From positions 1-20,507 of the forward strand of contig CAZKVJ010000032.1 of NCBI GenBank assembly GCA_964556225.1: DNA of 20,507 nucleotides. Reading direction: 5' to 3'. Made by a program: the position numbers and the translations under genes. Shown in pieces: positions 1-6,782 of this stretch. The stretch is from CAZKVJ01 sp964556225. GTDB lineage: Bacteria > Actinomycetota > Acidimicrobiia > Acidimicrobiales > Ilumatobacteraceae. Every line of letters starts with the position of its first letter. Position 1 is the first letter of the stretch. The notes under the pieces were generated by a model. That model was not told the DNA's origin, searched no databases, and saw only the letters and a list, made by a program, of their open reading frames with translations.

Positions 1-34
1 AGCGCTGAGCGCTACTTCCTGCTGCCAGAACGGG
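1..34. repeat. Right half of a family A palindrome, cut by the window edge
   Basis: The first 34 bases match the centre and right arm of the complete palindrome at 10498-10546: the centre AGCGCTGAGCGCT, then ACTTCCTG, then CCAGAACGGG. Between the shared blocks, CTG replaces GGA, so this is a diverged copy. The left arm should lie just upstream of the window. It is probably the terminator of a gene to the left and ends about 50 bp before the protease gene. Confidence 0.7.
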
Positions 35-87
35 GGGCGGGGCGCGTGCGAGACTTCACCGAGCCGGTGGGTGGATCGAGGAGCGTC

Positions 88-2025
88 ATGGGACGACAGC
101 CGAGGTGGGCGGCGGGGCTGATCGCCGCCGCGATGATCGCGCTCGGTGTGGTCGCTGCCGCGCCGAGCGTCGATGCGGCACCGCCCCCGACCACCAGCGC
201 GTTCCAGCCGATCACGCCGACCCGGTTGTTCGACACCCGCGACGGCACGGGCAGCGTCCCGGTGGGCAAGCGCACCGGCGGCACCACGCTCACCGTCGCC
301 GTGGCCGGTCGAGCGGGCCTGCCCGGCAGCGGGATCAGCGCCGTCTCGATGAACCTCACCGTGACCGAGACCGACGGCGTCGGGTACGTGACGGCCTTCC
401 CCTGCGATGCGTCGCGCACGACGTCGAGCCTCAACTATCCGCGCGGCAGGACGGTGGCCAACTCGGCGATCGTGCCGGTGTCGGCGGCGGGCACGATCTG
501 CATCTACGTCGAGGGCGGTGCCGCACACGTGCTGGCCGACGTCGCCGGGTGGTTCCGCTCCGGCGTGCCCGGCTTCGGCACGCTCACTCCGACGCGCCTG
601 TTCGACACCCGCACCGGCGCCGGTGGCGTCCCGGTCGGCCCGCGCCCCAGCTGGTCCACGATGGAAGTCGGCATGCTCGGCCGCTCCGGGCTCCCGTCGA
701 GCGACCTCGGGGCCGTCGTGCTGAACGTCACGGTCACCGAGACGGCCGGCCTCGGCCTGGTCACGGTCCACCCGTGCGGGCCCCTGCCGGCCACGTCGAG
801 CATGAACTACGCCGCCGGCCAGACCGTCGCGAACATGGTCGTGGCGTCGGTGGGCGCCGGCGGTTCGGTGTGCTTCTACGTCGAAGGCGGCTCCGCCCAG
901 CTGCTCGCCGATGTGTCCGGATGGTTCTCGGCCAGCTCCGGGCTGTACCACGCGCTCACCCCGACCCGCGTCGCCGACACCCGCACCGACGCGCTCACCG
1001 CCACCGGCCCGCTGGCCGTGCCGTACGTCATCGGCGGTTCGCCGACCACCATCGCCCAGTACCCGTGGCAGGTCCACGTCTCGGACACCTTCCTCGGCTA
1101 CACGTGCGGCGGCTCGCTGATCGACCGGCGCTGGGTCGTGACCGCGGCGCACTGCGTCGTCGGGAGGGAGCCGACGAGTGTTCTCGTGCACTCCGGGCTC
1201 ACCTACGTCTCGCAGATGACCACTGGCAACGGCATCCAGGCGTCCCACGTCTACGTGCACCCCGGCTACAACGCCGGCACGTCCGCCAACGACATCGCGC
1301 TCATCGAGCTGAGCAGCCCGAGCGCCGACGGCACCCCGATCCGCCTGTACGCCGATGCCAGCGGGCCCGTCGCCGGCGCCACGGCGTACATCTCCGGGTG
1401 GGGGCGGATCAGCGGGACCGGCTCGTTCCTGCCGGACCAGCTGCAGGCGGCGGCGCTGACGGTCGAGGCCTCGCCCGGCCAGGCATGCGGCACGTGGGGC
1501 TCGCTGTACGACCCGTGGACCATGATGTGCGCCGGCGGCGTCGGTGACACCGGCGGCTGCAACGGCGACAGCGGTGGGCCGCTCGCCGTGCCCACCGCCA
1601 GCGGCTGGCGACTCGCCGGTGTCGTCAGCTTCGGCCGCCCCGGGTGCCTGAACAGCTGGGATCCGACGGTGTTCACCCGGGTGTCGGCGTTCGTCCCATG
1701 GATCCGCGGCTACGTCCCCGAGCCCGGGAAGATCCACGCCGGGCGGGTGCTCGAGCTGACGATGGCCGACTCGTACGGCGCCCCCGCCAGCGGCGCCAGC
1801 GCCGTCTCCGTGAACGTGACCGTGACCGAGCCCGATGCCGCCGGGTACGTCACCGTCTACCCGTGCGGCGACCGGCCGCTGGCGTCCAACGTGAACTTCG
1901 ACGCCGGCCAGACCGTCGCCAACTCAGTGATCGCGCCGCTGTCGGCCGACGGCAAGATCTGCGTCTACTCGCCGGTGCCGACCCACGTGGTGGTCGACCT
2001 GCTCGGCTGGCTCTCCGCCACCTGA
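88..2025 (+). CDS. Secreted trypsin-fold (S1) serine protease embedded in 'TPTR..DTR' surface repeats
   Basis: The 645-residue product starts at ATG 88, preceded by GAGGAG at 78-83; a GTG at 46 in the same frame has no such site and would bury the signal peptide. Residues 1-31 form a signal peptide (arginine, hydrophobic run, small residues), so the protein should be exported. Residues 39-156 and 161-280 are two repeats of ~120 residues with TPTRLFDTR near the start, NVTVTET in the middle and ADVxGWF at the end. Residues 287-311 begin a third repeat, which is interrupted by a chymotrypsin-fold peptidase (314-542) and resumes at 548-645. The triad is H355 (TAAHC), D402 (NDIAL) and S495 (GDSGGP), all intact. 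The residue at chymotrypsin position 189 is Gly, so trypsin-like Arg/Lys specificity is unlikely. The substrate is unknown. No sorting signal or membrane anchor is seen at the C-terminus. Confidence 0.9.
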   Translation: MGRQPRWAAGLIAAAMIALGVVAAAPSVDAAPPPTTSAFQPITPTRLFDTRDGTGSVPVGKRTGGTTLTVAVAGRAGLPGSGISAVSMNLTVTETDGVGYVTAFPCDASRTTSSLNYPRGRTVANSAIVPVSAAGTICIYVEGGAAHVLADVAGWFRSGVPGFGTLTPTRLFDTRTGAGGVPVGPRPSWSTMEVGMLGRSGLPSSDLGAVVLNVTVTETAGLGLVTVHPCGPLPATSSMNYAAGQTVANMVVASVGAGGSVCFYVEGGSAQLLADVSGWFSASSGLYHALTPTRVADTRTDALTATGPLAVPYVIGGSPTTIAQYPWQVHVSDTFLGYTCGGSLIDRRWVVTAAHCVVGREPTSVLVHSGLTYVSQMTTGNGIQASHVYVHPGYNAGTSANDIALIELSSPSADGTPIRLYADASGPVAGATAYISGWGRISGTGSFLPDQLQAAALTVEASPGQACGTWGSLYDPWTMMCAGGVGDTGGCNGDSGGPLAVPTASGWRLAGVVSFGRPGCLNSWDPTVFTRVSAFVPWIRGYVPEPGKIHAGRVLELTMADSYGAPASGASAVSVNVTVTEPDAAGYVTVYPCGDRPLASNVNFDAGQTVANSVIAPLSADGKICVYSPVPTHVVVDLLGWLSAT

Positions 2026-2028
2026 CCC

Positions 2029-2092
2029 CCACCCCTTGCGTTTGGTCGACTTGCCAGCAGATCTGCTGGCGAAGTGACCAAACGCGGGGTGG
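2029..2092. terminator. Family B palindrome between convergent genes (bidirectional terminator)
   Basis: The arms at 2038-2060 and 2063-2085 pair over 23 positions around a 2-base loop, with a short imperfect segment (GACTTG against ACTTCG). Outside them CCACCCC (2029-2035) pairs with GGGGTGG (2086-2092) across a TT bulge, extending the stem to about 30 bp. It fills the gap between the protease stop (2025) and the hydrolase stop (2093). There is no U tract, so the call as a terminator rests on position and stem strength. A second copy is at 15874-15921. Confidence 0.75.
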
Positions 2093-3325
2093 TCAGTCGA
2101 CGAGGGACTGGTGGACGAGCTGCTTCAGCTGGCTGCGGATCGGGTGGACGCTCGAGGGCAGCAGCTGGGTCATGAACACGACGGAGAGGTCCTCGGCGGG
2201 GTCGTTCCAGAACGATGTGCTGGCGGCGCCGCCCCAGGCGTAGTCACCCACGCTGCCCGGCACCTTGGCCTTCACCGGATCGATCGTCACCGAGAAGCCG
2301 AGACCGAATCCCACACCGTCGAACGTCGTCTCGGCGAACAGCGGCCGGCCGTACTCCGTCAGGTCGGCATGGCCGGGCAGGTGGTTCGACGTCATGTAGT
2401 CGACCGTCCGGGGTGACAGCAGCCGCACCCCGTTCAGCTCGCCCCCGTTCAGCAGCATCTTCTGGAAGCGGAGGTAGTCGGCCGTGGTCGACACCAGCCC
2501 GCCACCACCCAGGAAGGCGCTCGGCGGCGACAGCGCAGCGGCCCCCATGGCGTCGAGGCGCACGGCGAGGCGGGTGTCGGGGTGCGCGGTGTAGAGCGCG
2601 GCGAGGCGGTGCTGGTGGTCCTCGGGCACGAAGAAGCCGGTGTCCACCATGCCGAGCGGCTCGAAGATGCGGGTCCGCAGGAAGTCGTCGAGCGGCTGGC
2701 CGCCCACCACCTCGACCACCCGGCCCAGCACGTCGGTGGCCATGCTGTAGTTCCACTCCGCGCCGGGCTGGAACAGCAGCGGCAAGGCGGCGATGCGCTC
2801 GCACACCTCGGCCAGGTCGCAGCCGGCCGGCACCCCCCACTCGAAGCCCGCCCGGCGGTACAGCTCGTCGACGGGGTGGGCGTACATGAACCCGTACGTG
2901 AGCCCGGAGGTGTGGCTCATCAGGTGCCAGATGGCGATGGGATCGCGCTGCGGCTCGGTCACCGGGTTCGTCACCGAGCCGGAGCGCCACACCCGCGACG
3001 AGCGGAACGCCGGGATGAAGCGGTGCACGGGATCCTTCAGCTCGAACGCCCCCTCCTCCCAGAGCATCATCGCCGCCACGGTGGTGATCGGCTTCGTCAT
3101 GGAGTAGATGCGGAAGATGGTGTCCGACTCGACGGGCAGGTCCGCCTCGACGTCGCGCCGGCCGTACACGTCGGCATGGGCGACCCGGCCGTCGCGCACC
3201 ACCGCCAGCTGCCACCCGGGTAGGCGACCGTCGTCGACGTAGCGACGGAAGTGCGCGCTCAGGCGCGCCAGCCGCCCTGCGTCCAGCCCCACCTCACCCG
3301 GCTCGACCTCGACCTCGACCCCCAT
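2093..3325 (-). CDS. Serine hydrolase of the class C beta-lactamase / EstB-type esterase superfamily
   Basis: The ~410-residue protein has the hallmarks of the penicillin-binding-protein-like hydrolase fold: S75-M-T-K78 (SxxK nucleophile and base, in RIYSMTKP), HTSGLTYG, a Tyr motif Y193-S-M in place of YxN, and a C-terminal WGGAAS where KTG or HxG normally lies. This pattern is typical of the 'beta-lactamase-related serine hydrolase' and EstB-like esterase groups rather than of true beta-lactamases. There is no signal peptide, which also argues for a cytoplasmic esterase, amidase or transesterase; the substrate cannot be told from sequence. Two ATGs stand in tandem (3326-3328 and 3323-3325); an AGGGAGG Shine-Dalgarno is better spaced from the second, so 3325 was chosen. 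It is divergent from the MFS-CNB gene and its upstream region carries the CGCGA-N3-TCGCG cluster. Confidence 0.85.
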   Translation of the reverse strand: MGVEVEVEPGEVGLDAGRLARLSAHFRRYVDDGRLPGWQLAVVRDGRVAHADVYGRRDVEADLPVESDTIFRIYSMTKPITTVAAMMLWEEGAFELKDPVHRFIPAFRSSRVWRSGSVTNPVTEPQRDPIAIWHLMSHTSGLTYGFMYAHPVDELYRRAGFEWGVPAGCDLAEVCERIAALPLLFQPGAEWNYSMATDVLGRVVEVVGGQPLDDFLRTRIFEPLGMVDTGFFVPEDHQHRLAALYTAHPDTRLAVRLDAMGAAALSPPSAFLGGGGLVSTTADYLRFQKMLLNGGELNGVRLLSPRTVDYMTSNHLPGHADLTEYGRPLFAETTFDGVGFGLGFSVTIDPVKAKVPGSVGDYAWGGAASTSFWNDPAEDLSVVFMTQLLPSSVHPIRSQLKQLVHQSLVD

Positions 3326-3342
3326 CATCGCCTCCCTCTCCC

Positions 3343-3405
3343 CGCGACATTCGCGCCACCCTGTCGCGCTCGTCGCGATATTCGCGACATTCGCGCCAGG
3401 GTGGC
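3343..3405. promoter_or_regulatory. Cluster of nested inverted repeats, probable operator in a divergent promoter region
   Basis: CGCGA-N3-TCGCG occurs three times (3343-3355, 3374-3386, 3383-3395; the last two overlap by 4 bases). The middle copy extends to a 7+7 palindrome GTCGCGA-TAT-TCGCGAC (3372-3388). A 16-bp direct repeat CGCGACATTCGCGCCA lies at 3343-3358 and 3383-3398, and GCCACCCTG (3355-3363) is exactly inverted as CAGGGTGGC (3397-3405). It sits immediately upstream of the serine hydrolase Shine-Dalgarno and about 65 bp upstream of the MFS-CNB -10. Binding of a dimeric repressor or activator is inferred; the regulator is not in the window. Confidence 0.55.
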
Positions 3406-3470
3406 ACGTTGGTCGCGGTGGTGGCGGCGGCCGCGGGGGACAGCCTCGCGCGGGGGATGGGGCGCCGGAG

Positions 3471-3476
3471 TATGGT
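3471..3476 (+). promoter_or_regulatory. Putative -10 element (TATGGT) of the first MFS-CNB gene
   Basis: TATGGTGC matches the TANNGTGC form also seen at 5324 and 14587. Transcription would begin near 3483, giving a ~43-nt leader to ATG 3526. No convincing -35 is visible. The position argues against the upstream GTG at 3409 as the start codon. Confidence 0.4.
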
Positions 3477-3525
3477 GCGGCCCGCGCTCGCCGCTGGGGG
3501 TGGAGGCGTCAGGGGGTCGAACGTC

Positions 3526-5208
3526 ATGGGGGGAGCACGCGAGCGGCTGCGCGAGTCCGGCGGCGCGCTGGCCGAGGTGTTCCGCAACCCCGGTCTGCGA
3601 CGCCTCAACATCGCGCTGGCCGGGTCGGTGATCGGCGACTGGGCGTACGCCGTGGGCGTCTCCGTCTACGCCTACACCCAGGGTGGGGCCACCGCCGTCG
3701 GCGTGCTCGGCGTGGTCCGCTACGTGTCGATGGCGGCGCTGCTCCCGCTCACGTCGGTGCTGGCCGACAAGCTCGACCGCAAGCGGGTGATGGTCGCCGC
3801 CGACCTCATCCGGGTCGTGCTCGTGCTCATCGCCGCCGCAGTCATCGAGCTCGACGGCCCGGCGCTCGCCGTCTATGCGCTGGCCATCTTGACCTCGCTG
3901 GTCGGCACCGCGTTCCGTCCCGCCCAGGCCGCGCTGATGCCCTCGCTCGCCACCCATCCCGGTGAGCTCACGGCGGCCAACGTCGCCTCCAGCACCATCG
4001 AGAGCGTCGGCTTCTTCCTCGGCCCGGCGATCGGTGGCGCGCTGCTGGCCGTGGCCGACGTGGCCACGGTGTACGTGTTCGACGCCATCACGTTCCTGTG
4101 GTCGGCCGTGCTGGTGATGGGCCTCCGTCGACCGACCGCCGAGGCAACCGGGGCGGCGGAGGCCGAGACCGCCGCCGACAGCGACGGCGAGCCGGCTGGA
4201 TCCTCCAGCATGTTCGCCGGGGCCGGTGACGGGTATCGGGAGATCTTCGGCCACCGTGACATCCGCCTGCTCGTCGGGCTCTACTGCGCCCAGACGATCG
4301 TGGCCGGCGCCTCGCTCGTGTTCGGTGTGGCCATCGCACTGGACCTGCTCGACCTGGGCGAGAGCGGTGTCGGCCTGCTCGACGCCACCGTCGGCGTGGG
4401 CGGGCTCATCGGCGGCTTCGTGGCGCTGGTGCTGGCCCAGCGCGGCAAGCTGGCCCGCGACTTCGGCATCGGGGTGATCATGTGGTCGGCGCCGCTGGTG
4501 CTGATCGCCGCGTGGCCGACCCTCCCAGCGGCGCTGGCGGCGATGGTGCTGATCGGCGTGGCGAACTCGGTGGTCGACGTCAACGCGTTCACGATCCTGC
4601 AGCGCCTGGTGCCCGACGCCGTCATGGGCCGCGTCTTCGGCGCCGTGGAGAGCGCGATCATCGCCGGCATGGCGCTCGGCTCGCTGCTGATGCCATTGCT
4701 CATCAACACCATCGGGCTGCGCTCGGGCCTGGCGGTGATCGGTGCCGGCGTCACAGTGCTCGTGATCGCCGGCTTGGCCGGACTGCACCGCATCGACCAG
4801 GTCGCCCTGGCCCCGGCCGGCCTCAACCTGCTCCGCGGCGTCCCGATGCTCGGCGTCCTTCCGGAGGTCGTGCTCGAGCGCCTTGCCCGGGTCTCGGAGC
4901 TCGTCCGGATCCCCGCCGGTCGGACGGTGTTCACCGAGGGCGACCCCGGGGATCGGTTCTACGTCATCGAGTCCGGCACCGTCGACGTGTCGATCCGCGG
5001 CGACTTCGTGCGCTCGCTCGGCCCCGGCGACTCGTTCGGCGAGATCGCGCTCCTGCGCGACATCCCGCGCACGGCCACCGTCATCGCCACCACCGACCTG
5101 GTGCTGCGGGCGATCGACCGGGGCGACTTCCTGCCGGCCGTGACCGGTCACGGCGACGCCGTCGAGCAGGCGGAGCTGGTGGTCACGCACCTGCTGGTGA
5201 TCTCCTGA
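3526..5208 (+). CDS. MFS transporter fused to a C-terminal cyclic-nucleotide-binding domain (copy 1)
   Basis: The 560-residue product has an MFS permease (residues ~25-425, about twelve hydrophobic segments in two halves split by an acidic Ala/Glu-rich loop) of the EntS-like MFS_3 type. SVLADKLDRKRV between helices 2 and 3 is a form of the MFS signature loop. Residues ~437-555 are a CNB domain, with GDPGDRFYVIESG and the phosphate-binding cassette FGEIALLRDIPRTATV. Its E506 and R515 correspond to the Glu that holds the ribose 2'-OH and the Arg that holds the cyclic phosphate in cAMP receptors, so ligand binding looks intact. MFS-CNB fusions are known in mycobacteria (for example Rv3239c and Rv3728 contain both modules), but their transported substrates are unclear. 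The start at 3526 follows AGGGGG (3511-3516). A paralogue of the same architecture is at 11433-13082, and a cyclase lies between them. Confidence 0.88.
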   Translation: MGGARERLRESGGALAEVFRNPGLRRLNIALAGSVIGDWAYAVGVSVYAYTQGGATAVGVLGVVRYVSMAALLPLTSVLADKLDRKRVMVAADLIRVVLVLIAAAVIELDGPALAVYALAILTSLVGTAFRPAQAALMPSLATHPGELTAANVASSTIESVGFFLGPAIGGALLAVADVATVYVFDAITFLWSAVLVMGLRRPTAEATGAAEAETAADSDGEPAGSSSMFAGAGDGYREIFGHRDIRLLVGLYCAQTIVAGASLVFGVAIALDLLDLGESGVGLLDATVGVGGLIGGFVALVLAQRGKLARDFGIGVIMWSAPLVLIAAWPTLPAALAAMVLIGVANSVVDVNAFTILQRLVPDAVMGRVFGAVESAIIAGMALGSLLMPLLINTIGLRSGLAVIGAGVTVLVIAGLAGLHRIDQVALAPAGLNLLRGVPMLGVLPEVVLERLARVSELVRIPAGRTVFTEGDPGDRFYVIESGTVDVSIRGDFVRSLGPGDSFGEIALLRDIPRTATVIATTDLVLRAIDRGDFLPAVTGHGDAVEQAELVVTHLLVIS

Positions 5209-5300
5209 TCACCCCGACGCCATCTTCCAAGAGATCGTCCAAGGAAACCGGAAGGGCCCGGCATGTGTTCGCCGTCACCGTAGGTTCATCAATTCCTCGC

Positions 5301-5329
5301 GTGACCGAACAGTCTTTTCGGCGTAGGGT
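5301..5329 (+). promoter_or_regulatory. Putative promoter of the secreted protein-cyclase operon
   Basis: GTGACC (5301-5306) and TAGGGT (5324-5329) are 17 bp apart, as for a housekeeping sigma factor. The start point would be near 5336, leaving a ~50-nt leader with AAGGGGG (5374-5380) before ATG 5386. The 177-bp gap 5209-5385 holds nothing else I can name. Confidence 0.4.
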
Positions 5330-5385
5330 GCCCATCTCAGGCGCCGGGCGAAAGATTCGCACGGCCATGTCCCAAGGGGGCCGGC

Positions 5386-6765
5386 ATGGGCAGGCTGCGT
5401 CGTCGTGCATGGGGGTTCGCCCTCGCCGGTGGGCTGGTGGCGGGTGCAGCGGTCGCGGTGCCCGTCGTGACCCAAGCGGCGGGGCCCAAGACGTACACGG
5501 CCACCGCATCACCGGCCAGCGTCGAGGGCGGACGCGAGCTCGCACTCACCGTGCGGCTCAGCAACACGGCCAGGACCACCCAGGACTTCAAGGCCGCCAA
5601 CGTCACCGTGCCGACCGGGCTCGAGATCGTCGGCAGCCCGAGCGCCGCCGGCCCGTCCGGAGTGGTCACCGGCACCGCCACGCTCGTCGGCCGGGTGATC
5701 CAGGTCCGAGACGCAACGGTGCCGAAGGGCAAGTACCTGGACGTGAGCATCACCGTTCGAGTTGGCTGCAACGCCGTGGGCACGTACACGTGGACCACCG
5801 ACGTGCGCCAGTCGAACGACTTCAACGGCACCGACAACAAGTTCGACCGGGTCGGCAGCGAGCCGTCGACGGTGGTGACCACCACCTGCCAGCTGGCGTT
5901 CACGGGCCAGCCCGCAGATGCCGGGACCGACACGGCCATCACCACCACCCCGCTGAACGAGCCGCCGGGCGGGCCGGTGCAGGTGTCGATCCTCGACGGC
6001 CGCACCACCGGTGCCGCCGTGGTCACGTGGGCCAGCACGTCGGTCGGGCTCACGCTCGCCGGAGGCGCTGCGAGCGCATCGCTGAGCGGTGGCGGCGCCA
6101 CCGCCACCACCGATGGCGTCGCCACGTTCTCGGCGCTGACGGTCGACACGGCCGGCGACGGCTACACGCTCCAGGCGTCCGCCAGCGGCCCCGGCTTCAC
6201 CGGCGCCACATCGACCTCGTTCGACATCGGCCGGTTCTCGGCCTCGATCGATTGCCGGGCCGGCGACACTGAGACCTGCACCACCGGCACCATCGAGTCG
6301 ACCGGCGGCGACACCGCAGTCGTCACGGTCAACGACAGCGACGGGCTCACTGCGAACCTGACCGCCAGCTTCGGCGACGCGACGTTCTCGTGCGCCGGCT
6401 ATGCCGCCACCTCCGCCGAGCTGATCTTCGGCATCCAGGACATCGAGGGCGGCGACCCGGAGACCATGACCAAGACCGTGGTCTTCACCCAGCCGGCGGA
6501 TCCGAACAAGTCCGAGCTGTGGGAGTACCAGGTGTGCTTCCGGGCCGACTACGCATTCCCCGGGTTCCAGTACAACGACCTGCTCGAGGCGTTCACGAAC
6601 GCCGACTACGTCGTCGACCCCGTCGACGGGCTCTATACGGCGCTGCTGCTGCCGTGCTCCGCCGGCCAGGGCGTGCCCTGCGTGAACAGCCGCACCGAGC
6701 TCGGCAACGGCGACATCCAGATCACGTTCACCACCAAGGCCGCCGACCCGGGGGCGCGCTTCTAG
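5386..6765 (+). CDS. Secreted protein with bacterial Ig-like domains, function unknown
   Basis: The 459-residue protein begins at ATG 5386 behind a strong AAGGGGG site. Residues 1-31 are a signal peptide (RLRRR, hydrophobic core, VTQA). Residues ~35-165 resemble a DUF11/CARDB-like beta-sandwich (ASVEGGRELALTVRLSN). Residues ~168-285 are a recognisable bacterial surface Ig-like module: LAFTGQPADAGT opens it, and DGVATFSALTVDTAGDGYTL is its conserved strand-loop. Residues ~286-459 are a C-terminal region with several Cys residues that I do not recognise. There is no LPXTG or membrane anchor, so it is either released or held by the wall non-covalently. Its stop lies 17 nt before the cyclase start on the same strand, which suggests one transcript. 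A role in adhesion or extracellular sensing would be speculation. Confidence 0.75.
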   Translation: MGRLRRRAWGFALAGGLVAGAAVAVPVVTQAAGPKTYTATASPASVEGGRELALTVRLSNTARTTQDFKAANVTVPTGLEIVGSPSAAGPSGVVTGTATLVGRVIQVRDATVPKGKYLDVSITVRVGCNAVGTYTWTTDVRQSNDFNGTDNKFDRVGSEPSTVVTTTCQLAFTGQPADAGTDTAITTTPLNEPPGGPVQVSILDGRTTGAAVVTWASTSVGLTLAGGAASASLSGGGATATTDGVATFSALTVDTAGDGYTLQASASGPGFTGATSTSFDIGRFSASIDCRAGDTETCTTGTIESTGGDTAVVTVNDSDGLTANLTASFGDATFSCAGYAATSAELIFGIQDIEGGDPETMTKTVVFTQPADPNKSELWEYQVCFRADYAFPGFQYNDLLEAFTNADYVVDPVDGLYTALLLPCSAGQGVPCVNSRTELGNGDIQITFTTKAADPGARF

Positions 6766-6782
6766 CGCACGGCATCACCGCG

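Noticed and set aside
46..87. GTG 46 as the protease start
   Set aside because: ATG 88 has a good GAGGAG site and puts the signal peptide at the very N-terminus.
2093..3325. Antibiotic-resistance class C beta-lactamase
   Set aside because: No signal peptide, YSM instead of YxN and no KTG; it fits the EstB-like serine hydrolase group better.
3325..5190. A 621-codon minus-strand frame opposite the first MFS-CNB gene
   Set aside because: Translation is an Asp/His/Arg/Gly-rich shadow without recognisable motifs.
6390..6782. N-terminal extension of the cyclase from 6390
   Set aside because: It would overlap 376 bp of the secreted protein gene and translates to Arg/His-rich shadow sequence.
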